In this document: positions 1 through 5,625 of the stretch, piece by piece
Position numbering within the stretch: position 1 is the stretch's first letter
Layout: every line of letters starts with the position of its first letter
Assembly (NCBI GenBank): GCA_016214375.1
Contig: JACROQ010000159.1
Location: 1-9,185, forward strand
DNA: 9,185 nt
Source of the DNA: Nitrospirota bacterium
GTDB lineage: Bacteria; Nitrospirota; 9FT-COMBO-42-15; HDB-SIOI813
Direction: 5' to 3'
The notes under the pieces: model-generated
Told to the model about the DNA's origin: nothing
Seen by the model: only the letters and a program-made list of their open reading frames with translations
Database searches by the model: none
Made by a program: the position numbers and the translations under genes

Positions 1-1
1 A

Positions 2-49
2 AGAGAAGAATACGGACAGATAGTTGTCAACGAGATGTTGAAATGCTGA
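2..49 (+). CDS. Possible C-terminal tail of an upstream protein (partial)
   Basis: Reading from base 2 gives a short protein-like stretch, REEYGQIVVNEMLKC, ending at a TGA at 47-49. The other two forward frames give a less plausible sequence or stop early. If real, it is the last 15 residues of a gene that begins before the window. It is too short to assign to a family. A small hairpin (TGAGC, loop TTC, GCTCA, 56-68) follows the stop but lacks a T-tract, so it is not a convincing terminator. Confidence 0.3.
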   Translation, partial: REEYGQIVVNEMLKC

Positions 50-179
50 TCAATATGAGCTTCGCTCAGCGGTGTGCTACGCGGCGGTCAATAATTTAGT
101 ACCTGGGACTGTTATGCCCATGTTTGTGCAACAGACTCATATAACTGAAAAAAACAGGATTAGCCGGAGGGATTATATT

Positions 180-494
180 ATGAGAACGTCAGCGGTTAAG
201 CAACTTAAACATCCGTATATTTCCATAAACGCCAAAATTTCAAAGGGTAGTCCTGTAATAACAGGCACAAGAATACGGGTTATTGATATTGCAATAGAAT
301 ATGACCGACTTGGTTTAACTCCGGATCAGATCATTGATGCTCACCCTCATTTAAGACTTGAAGCAATACATGATGCATTATCATATTATTATGAGAACAG
401 AAGCATGATGGACAAACAAATTAAGACTAAAAAGGATATGATCAGGAAACTTGCAAAAAAAGTTCCATCTATATTGAAAGATAAAATTGGCTGA
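180..494 (+). CDS. DUF433 family protein, probable antitoxin
   Basis: The 104-residue protein carries a DUF433 domain at about residues 10-72. The family signature appears as KGSPVITGTRIRV (22-34), followed by LGLTPDQIIDAHPHL and an ALSYYYEN helix. DUF433 proteins are small wHTH-like proteins usually predicted to be antitoxins, acting in the cytoplasm by binding a partner nuclease and autoregulating their promoter. The start at 180 is chosen over an upstream in-frame ATG at 72 because CGGAGG (165-170) lies 9 nt before it and the domain begins just after it. The C-terminal tail, about residues 73-104, is lysine-rich and may contact the toxin or nucleic acid. The gene overlaps the next one by 8 nt. 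Base composition is AT-richer than that of the cax region, which suggests horizontal acquisition. The family call is firm; the antitoxin role is inferred from the pairing. Confidence 0.85.
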   Translation: MRTSAVKQLKHPYISINAKISKGSPVITGTRIRVIDIAIEYDRLGLTPDQIIDAHPHLRLEAIHDALSYYYENRSMMDKQIKTKKDMIRKLAKKVPSILKDKIG

Positions 495-816
495 TCTTGT
501 ATTCTATACAAACGAAAGTGTAAGTGTTGCAGTTTCTGAAGGGTTACAACGGAGAGGTGTTAAAGCAGTATCTGCAAGAGACGCCGGCAACCTGGGCCTT
601 TCAGATGAAGAGCAGCTTGTTTATGCAAGTAAGAATAACCTGGTTATTGTGACACATGATGATGATTTCTTGTCAATGGCGATGGAGATTGAACATAACG
701 GGATTGCCTATGTACATCAGGAAAAATACAATGTAGGCGATTTAATCAGAAGGCTGAAATTACTATGGGAGACTACACAAGCTGAGAACATGATAAATCA
801 TGTGGAGTTTTTATGA
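487..816 (+). CDS. DUF5615 PIN-like protein, probable toxin
   Basis: This 109-residue protein matches the DUF5615 (Mut7-C/PIN-like) family, small proteins predicted to be metal-dependent RNases paired with DUF433 antitoxins. Visible motifs are the N-terminal FYTNES strand (6-11), where most members read L-D-E-N, the SDEEQ segment (39-43), and the THDDDF acidic box (56-61). The first acidic position seems to be Asn9 in place of the usual Asp, next to a retained Glu10, so catalysis may be altered. The start is TTG at 487. An in-frame TGA at 475-477 blocks earlier starts, and TTG places the first beta-strand at the expected position. It overlaps the antitoxin gene by 8 nt, implying translational coupling. 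No terminator is visible after it. Family assignment is good; activity is not shown. Confidence 0.83.
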   Translation: MADLVFYTNESVSVAVSEGLQRRGVKAVSARDAGNLGLSDEEQLVYASKNNLVIVTHDDDFLSMAMEIEHNGIAYVHQEKYNVGDLIRRLKLLWETTQAENMINHVEFL

Positions 817-841
817 ATTTAGAGCCCCTCCCCCCGTTGCC

Positions 842-871
842 TTGACATCCCCCGGCTAAACAGTACATAAT
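842..871 (+). promoter_or_regulatory. Sigma-70-type promoter for cax
   Basis: A perfect -35 box, TTGACA (842-847), is followed after 18 bp by CATAAT (866-871), which matches the -10 consensus at 5 of 6 positions. Transcription would begin near 878, only about 8 nt before the cax ATG at 886, predicting an almost leaderless mRNA. This fits the lack of any Shine-Dalgarno sequence before that ATG. Confidence 0.6.
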
Positions 872-885
872 GCCCCGACTCAATC

Positions 886-1962
886 ATGGGATTTCTCAGA
901 GCCAATCCACTTTCACTGTTGCTGGTGTTTGTGCCGGTCAGCGCGGTCCTGGAGTTGGTGCATGCCAACGCGACCTGGATCTTTGCAGCCTCGGCGCTGG
1001 CGATTATTCCCCTTGCAGGGCTGATGGGGAAGGCCACCGAATATCTGTCTGAAAAGATGGGGGCAGGGATCGGCGGCCTGCTGAATGCCTCGTTTGGCAA
1101 CGCGGCCGAGCTGATCATCTCCCTGATGGCGCTTCGAAGGGGTCTGCATGAGGTCGTAAAGGCATCAATCACGGGATCGATTATCGGGAACATACTCCTG
1201 GTTCTCGGCCTGAGTTTGTTAGCCGGCGGGTTGAAGTTTGAACGGCAGATGTTTAACCGGACTGCGGCCTGCATGGGCGCGACCCTCCTGACGCTCAGCG
1301 CCATCGGGCTCGTCGTCCCTGCGATCTTTCATATGATCGTCCGGGGCGCCCCTGCTAATCATGAACAGGAGCTCAGTCTGGAGATCGCCATTGTCTTGTT
1401 TCTGACCTATCTCCTGAGCCTCGTATTTGCCCTGCGCACCCATAAGCACCTCTACGCAGGAGACGGGGTCCATACGGAGGATAAACCCGCCGGAGCAGCG
1501 GGATGGAGCAAGGCCACCTCTGTCCTGGTATTGCTGGGCAGCACGGCCTTCGTGGCCCTCATGGGCGAATTCCTGGTGGGCGCAGTAGAGCACACCGCGG
1601 AGACCTTTGGGATGACGAAGGTATTTGTCGGCGTGATTCTCGTTGCCATCATCGGGAATGCGGCCGAGCATAGCACAGCGGTCATCATGGCCATCAGAAA
1701 TCAGATGGACCTGGCCATGAACATTGCAATCGGCTCAAGCATCCAGATTGCCCTTTTTGTCGCCCCGCTCCTCATTTTTATCAGTTATTTCCTCGGGCAG
1801 CCGATGGACCTCCTCTTTACGACCTTCGAGGTCATCTCCATAGGATTAGCCGTAGGAATCGTCAGCCTGATCTCAATGGATGGGGAATCGAACTGGATGG
1901 AGGGGGTACAGCTCATCGCTGTATACGTGATATTGGGGATGGCATTTTATTTTCTGCCATAG
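886..1962 (+). CDS. cax: Calcium/proton antiporter, CaCA superfamily (Cax)
   Basis: The 358-residue inner-membrane protein exchanges cytoplasmic Ca2+ (possibly other divalent cations) for protons. It shows the two inverted alpha-repeats typical of CaCA transporters: GNAAELI at 71-77 in the first half and GNAAEHS at 257-263 in the second. Glu75 and Glu261 are the expected ion-binding acidic residues. About ten to eleven hydrophobic segments can be read, separated by a charged loop around residues 183-205 (RTHKHLYAGDG and following). The length is normal for bacterial Cax proteins. The start at 886 is the only good one, since an in-frame TAA lies at 868-870 and family members begin at the same place (NPLSLLLVFVPV). 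No ribosome binding site precedes it. The next gene begins 26 nt downstream, so the two may be co-transcribed. Confidence 0.93.
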   Translation: MGFLRANPLSLLLVFVPVSAVLELVHANATWIFAASALAIIPLAGLMGKATEYLSEKMGAGIGGLLNASFGNAAELIISLMALRRGLHEVVKASITGSIIGNILLVLGLSLLAGGLKFERQMFNRTAACMGATLLTLSAIGLVVPAIFHMIVRGAPANHEQELSLEIAIVLFLTYLLSLVFALRTHKHLYAGDGVHTEDKPAGAAGWSKATSVLVLLGSTAFVALMGEFLVGAVEHTAETFGMTKVFVGVILVAIIGNAAEHSTAVIMAIRNQMDLAMNIAIGSSIQIALFVAPLLIFISYFLGQPMDLLFTTFEVISIGLAVGIVSLISMDGESNWMEGVQLIAVYVILGMAFYFLP

Positions 1963-1988
1963 GCCTTTTACCATGCGGGCATAAAAAA

Positions 1989-3674
1989 ATGATGCAACGG
2001 TTACTCATAGCTCTCCTTTGCCTCCTGCTGATTGGCGTAGGTGTCAGTGTGGGGACAGAATTGAATTCTGTCCCCAAAGAGGGAGGTACGGGGGGACTTG
2101 ATCAAAAGCCTGCCTACGGGGATACCCTCGTGGAGGGGACCATCGGAGAACCGAGCATCCTCATCCCGATGCTTGCCGGGGACAGCGCATCGCATGATGT
2201 GGCAGGACTCATCTTTAACGGTCTTGTCAAATACGACAAGGACCTGACTCTCATCGGGGATCTGGCAGAGTCCTGGGAGGTCTCCAAAGACGGCCTTCAG
2301 ATCACCTTTCATCTGTGGAAGGGGGTTCGATGGACCGACGGGGTCGAGTTCACTTCTGAAGACGTCCTCTTCGGATATAAGACAATCATCGCTGAAACGA
2401 CCCCGACGGCCTATTCCGAGGACTATAAACAGGTCAAGAAGGCAGAAGCGCCGGATAAGTACACCTTCCGGGTCACTTATGACAAACCCTTTGCCCCTGC
2501 CCTGAGCAGTTGGGGGAGCCTGACTGTCCTTCCAAAACATCTTCTCGACGGGAAGGATATCACAAAGAGTGATCTGACCCGGAAACCGGTTGGGATGGGG
2601 CCGTTTAAGCTGACGAAATGGATCCCCGGACAGGAGGTCATCCTCGATACCAATCAGGATTACTTTGAGGGGAGGCCCTACATAGACCGGTATGTCTACC
2701 GTGTCATCCCGGACCCTGCCACCATGTTCTTAGAGCTCCAGGCAGGCGGGATAGACTGGATGGGCCTGACCCCCACGCAGTATCAAAGGCAGACTTCCAC
2801 CCCCTACTTTGAGAAAAATTTTAACAAGTTCCGGTATCCCACCTTTGCCTATACCTACATGGGGTTCAACCTCTGCATCAAAAGGGATGAATCAGGGAAG
2901 TGCATTGAGAGGCATCCCTGGTTCGGGGATAAGAAGGTCCGCCAGGCCATTGCCTACGCCGTTGACAAGGAGGAGATCGTAGGCGGCGTCCTGTTTGGTC
3001 TTGGAAGGCCCGCAACAGGCCCCTATGTCCCGAACACCTGGCCTTATAATCCGGCAGTGAAGAAATACGAGTACAACCCTGCTAAGGCAAGGGCGCTCCT
3101 CGCAGAGGCAGGCTGGAAGGATACAGACGGGGATGGGCTCCTGGACAAGGACGGGAGGCCCTTTGAATTTACCATATTGACCAACATGGGAAACTCCCTC
3201 AGAATGAAGACAGCCACGATCATCCAGTGGAGACTCGGGATGATCGGGATCAAGGTCAATATCAGGGCCCTGGAGTGGTCTACGTTTATCAATGAGTTTA
3301 TTGACAAGAGGCGGTTTGAGGTGGTGGTCCTCGGCTGGGGCATCGGGCTGGACCCGGACCAGTATGACATCTGGCACTCCAGCAAGACCAAGGAGAAGGA
3401 ATTTAACTTCGTGAGTTATGCGAACCCGGAGGTGGATGAACTCTTAGAGAAGGGAAGAAGGACCTTTGACATCAATGAGAGGAAGAAGGCCTATTTCAGG
3501 ATTCAGGAGATATTAGCGGATGAGCTCCCCTACCTGTTCCTCTATGTCCCTGATGCCTTACCCATTGTCCATTCCAGGTTCCATGGGATAGAGCCGGCGC
3601 CGATAGGGATCGGGTATAATATTCCCAAATGGCATGTGCCGAAGGATTTACAGAGGCATAAGATAGAACAATAA
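1989..3674 (+). CDS. ABC transporter substrate-binding protein, family 5 (peptide/nickel type)
   Basis: The 561-residue periplasmic solute-binding protein belongs to the SBP_bac_5 (DppA/OppA/AppA) family, which delivers peptides or related solutes to an ABC importer. A Sec signal peptide is visible (MMQRLL, then a hydrophobic core at about 5-21) without a clear lipobox. The mature domain begins near GDTLVEGTIGEP. Family hallmarks include DLAESWEVSKDGLQITFHL, the GVRWTDGVEFTSEDV segment, GMGPFKL, VRQAIAYAVDKEEI and the AGWKDTDGDGLLDKDG loop (374-389), a Ca-binding-like motif common in this family. Residues 22-29 are encoded by an inserted palindrome (separate entry). The length is usual. ATG 1989 and the adjacent ATG 1992 are both possible; no strong ribosome binding site is present. 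No permease or ATPase gene follows, so its partner lies elsewhere. The specific ligand cannot be read from the sequence. Confidence 0.92.
   Translation: MMQRLLIALLCLLLIGVGVSVGTELNSVPKEGGTGGLDQKPAYGDTLVEGTIGEPSILIPMLAGDSASHDVAGLIFNGLVKYDKDLTLIGDLAESWEVSKDGLQITFHLWKGVRWTDGVEFTSEDVLFGYKTIIAETTPTAYSEDYKQVKKAEAPDKYTFRVTYDKPFAPALSSWGSLTVLPKHLLDGKDITKSDLTRKPVGMGPFKLTKWIPGQEVILDTNQDYFEGRPYIDRYVYRVIPDPATMFLELQAGGIDWMGLTPTQYQRQTSTPYFEKNFNKFRYPTFAYTYMGFNLCIKRDESGKCIERHPWFGDKKVRQAIAYAVDKEEIVGGVLFGLGRPATGPYVPNTWPYNPAVKKYEYNPAKARALLAEAGWKDTDGDGLLDKDGRPFEFTILTNMGNSLRMKTATIIQWRLGMIGIKVNIRALEWSTFINEFIDKRRFEVVVLGWGIGLDPDQYDIWHSSKTKEKEFNFVSYANPEVDELLEKGRRTFDINERKKAYFRIQEILADELPYLFLYVPDALPIVHSRFHGIEPAPIGIGYNIPKWHVPKDLQRHKIEQ
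2050..2076. repeat. Perfect palindromic repeat inside the binding-protein gene
   Basis: GGGGACAGAATT (2051-2062) is followed by one central G (2063) and the exact inverse AATTCTGTCCCC (2064-2075). A flanking T/A pair extends the arms to 13 bp. It lies in frame and encodes GTELNSVP between the signal-peptide core and the mature domain. Similar GGGGACAG palindromes are, to my knowledge, associated with REP/IS200-like elements in many genomes. No other copy lies in this window. Confidence 0.75.
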
Positions 3675-3691
3675 GGACGAATTAAGTATGG

Positions 3692-3821
3692 TGAACTCGT
3701 AAAAAGTCCTTCACTGTCACCCTGAGCGAAGCGAAGGGTCTGATAACCCATTATTTTATCAGATTCTTCGCTTCGCTCAGAATGACAAATGGTGCTTCTG
3801 ACGACTTTTTACGAGTTCATC
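3692..3821. mobile_element. MITE-like nested palindromic element with flanking direct repeat
   Basis: The element is bounded by a perfect 17-bp inverted repeat: TGAACTCGTAAAAAGTC at 3692-3708 and its inverse at 3803-3819. The 9-bp direct repeat AAGTATGGT occurs at both edges (3684-3692 and 3822-3830), which looks like a target-site duplication. A 71-bp palindromic repeat sits inside (3716-3786). There is no coding capacity, so mobilisation would need a transposase in trans. Removing one direct-repeat copy plus the element (138 bp) leaves a 30-nt gap between the binding-protein gene and the zinc-ribbon gene, a normal operon spacing. Confidence 0.65.
3716..3786. repeat. 71-bp palindromic intergenic repeat, copy 1
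   Basis: Two 31-nt arms flank a 9-nt loop, CCCATTATT (3747-3755). The arms begin GTCACCCTGAGCGAAGCGAA and, on the other strand, GTCATTCTGAGCGAAGCGAA. They match at 27 of 31 positions. The four differences are two CC/TT and two GG/AA changes that keep each arm self-complementary (ACCCT with AGGGT; ATTCT with AGAAT). A second copy of the same length and opposite orientation lies at 6393-6463. Repeats of this GAGCGAAGCGAAG type are common between genes in many bacteria. Confidence 0.8.
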
Positions 3822-3842
3822 AAGTATGGTGTCCCCGGAATT

Positions 3843-4220
3843 ATGCCTATCTATGAATACAGGTGTAATCAGTGTAAAAAGAGGGTGACGCTCCTCATCC
3901 TGAGCCGGTCCACTCAGGCCCGGTGCAGCCACTGCGGGGGGAGTGATCTTACCAGGCTCTTTTCCCGTTTTGCGGCCCCGAAATCTGAAGAGGCGAGAAT
4001 GGAGTCCCTATCAGACCCGGCTAAGTGGGGTGACATCGGAGATGAAAATGACCCTGCGAGTATGGTAAAATTCATGAAGAAGATGGGCAGGGAATATGGG
4101 GATGAGCTTGGTGAAGATTTTGAACAAGAGCTGGAATCGGCGGCCGAGGAGGCCGCGCACGGGGGTCCTGCCGAAGGAGAGACCCTGCCGCCGGAATCCC
4201 CAGAGTCCCCAGAGTCCTGA
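3843..4220 (+). CDS. FmdB-type zinc ribbon protein
   Basis: The 125-residue protein begins MPIYEYRC, the hallmark of the FmdB/CxxC_CXXC_SSSS regulatory family. Four cysteines form a zinc ribbon as two CxxC knuckles: Cys8/Cys11 and Cys28/Cys31. Family members are putative regulators, named for FmdB of a formamidase operon; their molecular role is poorly known. After the ribbon comes an acidic, helical region (about 44-105) containing MVKFMKKMGREYGDELGEDFEQELESAAEEAA, then a low-complexity Gly/Pro/Glu tail ending in three PES repeats. The start at 3843 is chosen over an upstream in-frame ATG at 3789, which lies inside the inserted palindromic element. The local ribosome binding site is weak (GGAA too close to the ATG). 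The downstream hydrolase gene starts 15 nt after the stop, so the two are probably co-transcribed. Confidence 0.88.
   Translation: MPIYEYRCNQCKKRVTLLILSRSTQARCSHCGGSDLTRLFSRFAAPKSEEARMESLSDPAKWGDIGDENDPASMVKFMKKMGREYGDELGEDFEQELESAAEEAAHGGPAEGETLPPESPESPES
4191..4217 (+). repeat. 9-bp tandem repeat at the 3' end of the zinc-ribbon gene
   Basis: Three 9-bp units, CCGGAATCC then CCAGAGTCC twice, each encode Pro-Glu-Ser and end directly at the TGA stop. The two identical units suggest slippage-driven length variation of the tail. Confidence 0.7.
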
Positions 4221-4235
4221 GGATGCGATCACTCT

Positions 4236-5234
4236 ATGAAACCTCTTCTGCACTCCTTCCTGATCAATGGTCCTTTCGATGACCCCGGACTCTGCATCGG
4301 AATCCAATGGGAGAGGCGGACGATACTCTTTGACCTGGGTGACATCTCGGACGTGGAGCCGTCAAGGCTGCTGAAGGTCTCTGATGTCTTCGTCTCCCAC
4401 ACGCATATGGATCATTTTGTGGGATTTGACCACCTGCTGAGGATCGTATTAAACCGTGAAAAGGGCCTTAGGATCTATGGCCCTCCCGGGATCATCGGCA
4501 ACATTGAAGGGAAGCTGGGAGGATACACATGGAATCTGACAGAAGGGTATCCCTTATGCCTGCTGGTCACAGAGGTCCATCCAGACAGGCTGGTAAAGGC
4601 CGAGTTTTGTGCAAAGGATGGCTTCAGGCGGCACGATACAGGTTCTCTCCCCTTTTCAGGGATCCTTTTAGAGGAGGATATGTTTACCATCTCCTGCCAA
4701 CACTTAGACCACAAGATCCCCTCTCTTGGGTTTGCCCTGAAGGAGAGATTTCACATCAACATTAATAAAGACAAGCTCCTCACGCTGGGCCTCCCTGTAG
4801 GTCCCTGGTTAAGGGACTTCAAGGAGGCCCTGTGGGAGGGAAGGTCTAAAGACGAACCCTTCTCTGTGCAATGGGAAGAGGATGGTCAGCGCCGATCACG
4901 AGACTTTCTATTGGGAGAGTTGAAAGATCTTATCGCCATAGTGACAGAGGGACAGAAGATATCTTATATCGTGGATGCCGTCTATCATCAGGAGAATGAA
5001 GAAAAGATCGTGTCGCTCGCCAGAGACTCTGACATCCTGTATTGCGAGGCCGGCTATCTGGATCAGGAGAGGGAGATCGGCTTAGCACGCGGGCACCTTA
5101 CAGCCCAACAGGCAGGGGAGCTTGCCCGCAGGGCAGGGGCAAAAGATCTTATCAGCCTTCACTGCTCCCCCCGGTATAAAGACGACCCCCATGCCCTCTA
5201 TCAAGAGGCGCTGCTGGCCTTCCGCAGAGAATAG
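4236..5234 (+). CDS. RNase Z-like metallo-beta-lactamase-fold hydrolase
   Basis: The 332-residue cytoplasmic protein has the metallo-beta-lactamase fold and most resembles RNase Z (tRNA 3'-end endonuclease). The metal-binding motif HTHMDH is at 55-60. Other RNase Z-like positions are LDHKIPSLGF (157-166), VDAVY with Asp247, the GHLTAQQAGELA motif with His287, and LHCSPRY with His309. The LGLPVGPWLRDF segment resembles the RNase Z substrate-arm region. The usual N-terminal LGT...P motif is not recognisable (LINGPFDDPG instead), so tRNA processing is uncertain and another phosphodiesterase activity is possible. The length is slightly above the typical RNase Z. The ribosome binding site is probably TGAGGA (4218-4223), overlapping the stop of the zinc-ribbon gene and implying coupling. 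It converges on the minus-strand run downstream. Confidence 0.85.
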   Translation: MKPLLHSFLINGPFDDPGLCIGIQWERRTILFDLGDISDVEPSRLLKVSDVFVSHTHMDHFVGFDHLLRIVLNREKGLRIYGPPGIIGNIEGKLGGYTWNLTEGYPLCLLVTEVHPDRLVKAEFCAKDGFRRHDTGSLPFSGILLEEDMFTISCQHLDHKIPSLGFALKERFHININKDKLLTLGLPVGPWLRDFKEALWEGRSKDEPFSVQWEEDGQRRSRDFLLGELKDLIAIVTEGQKISYIVDAVYHQENEEKIVSLARDSDILYCEAGYLDQEREIGLARGHLTAQQAGELARRAGAKDLISLHCSPRYKDDPHALYQEALLAFRRE

Positions 5235-5236
5235 CT

Positions 5237-5308
5237 CCTCCCAATTTCCCATTTTCCCAATTCCCTAACTTTCCAACTTTCCAACTCCCTCACTCCCTCA
5301 CTCCCCAA
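5237..5308. repeat. 8-bp tandem repeat array, nine units, pyrimidine-rich
   Basis: Seventy-two bases divide exactly into nine 8-bp units of the approximate form YTYCCMAA, including two identical CTTTCCAA units (5269-5284) and two identical CTCCCTCA units (5285-5300). The array starts two bases after the hydrolase stop and runs through the last codons of the convergent thiamine-binding gene, supplying its TGA (5298-5300). The minus strand is purine-rich with runs of three to four Gs. No hairpin terminator is visible between the convergent genes. Confidence 0.75.
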
Positions 5309-5600
5309 TCCTCGCCATTACAGAGTTGACCTTGCCGTCAAGCTTAACCTTTTTATCCCGTCTGTCATCGATAGAGAGCGTTGTCATCACCCTCTTTGCC
5401 CCTTTTTTAAAGGGGGTCTCGTGGAGCTTCTGGGCCAGTTTAAAGAGGTCTCCGGGCCGTCCCTCCACAATCGTGCCCATATCGGTAAGCCTGTATTTCA
5501 CCTTTGCCTTCCTGCATACCTTAATAACATCGGCTATGTAATTTCCTATGCTTGGAGTAGAGGTCCCAAGCGGCACCACGCTGATTTCTAACAGGGCCAT
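5298..5600 (-). CDS. Thiamine-binding family protein (DUF77/MTH1187-like)
   Basis: The 100-residue cytoplasmic protein, MALLEISVVPLGT and onward, matches the thiamine-binding/DUF77 family (MTH1187, YqgV and YkoF-like folds), small ferredoxin-like proteins that form tetramers and in some members bind thiamine or its precursors. Recognisable features are the N-terminal beta-strand EISVVPLGTSTPSIGNYIADV, the central YRLTDMGTIVEG strand, and the C-terminal RVMTTLSIDDRRDK segment. The length is typical. The ATG at 5598-5600 is preferred to a GTG nine bases upstream, because that GTG is part of the ribosome binding site AAAGGAGGTGA. It lies 25 nt after ribA in the same direction, so the pair looks like a cofactor operon. 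The final codons and stop fall within a tandem repeat. Ligand binding is inferred from the family only. Confidence 0.87.
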   Translation of the reverse strand: MALLEISVVPLGTSTPSIGNYIADVIKVCRKAKVKYRLTDMGTIVEGRPGDLFKLAQKLHETPFKKGAKRVMTTLSIDDRRDKKVKLDGKVNSVMARIGE

Positions 5601-5604
5601 CTTC

Positions 5605-5616
5605 CTCACCTCCTTT
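5605..5616 (-). promoter_or_regulatory. Strong ribosome binding site that fixes the start of the thiamine-binding gene
   Basis: On the minus strand AAAGGAGGTGAG lies so that AGGAGG is 8 nt before the ATG at 5600. The GTG of the longer reading is inside this site and so is unlikely to be the start codon. Confidence 0.75.
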
Positions 5617-5625
5617 CAACTTCCT

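Noticed and set aside
59..69. GCTTCGCTCAG matches 11 bases of the 71-bp repeat family and could be a third, degraded copy.
   Set aside because: The match stops after 11 bases and the flanks do not continue the repeat; it may be chance or just the small hairpin at 56-68.
117..145. TATAAC at 140-145 as the -10 box of a promoter for the toxin-antitoxin pair.
   Set aside because: No acceptable -35 box lies 16-18 bp upstream.
72..179. N-terminal extension of the DUF433 protein from ATG 72.
   Set aside because: No ribosome binding site precedes ATG 72, and the extension lies outside the domain; ATG 180 has CGGAGG at good spacing.
819..1304. A 161-codon open frame on the minus strand opposite cax.
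   Set aside because: It is a shadow of cax: low-complexity, Arg/Ala/Pro-rich composition, no motif, and the sense strand encodes a clear membrane transporter.
2001..2540. Long minus-strand frame opposite the binding-protein gene.
   Set aside because: No recognisable domain, and the plus-strand protein is a clear family member over this region.
3692..3821. CRISPR-like or tRNA-like structure in the palindromic intergenic region.
   Set aside because: There are no regularly spaced direct repeats with spacers and no cloverleaf; the structure is nested inverted repeats.
3789..3842. Upstream extension of the FmdB-type protein beginning in the inserted element.
   Set aside because: FmdB proteins begin with MP-Y-EY-C at their N-terminus; the extension is translated palindromic element sequence.
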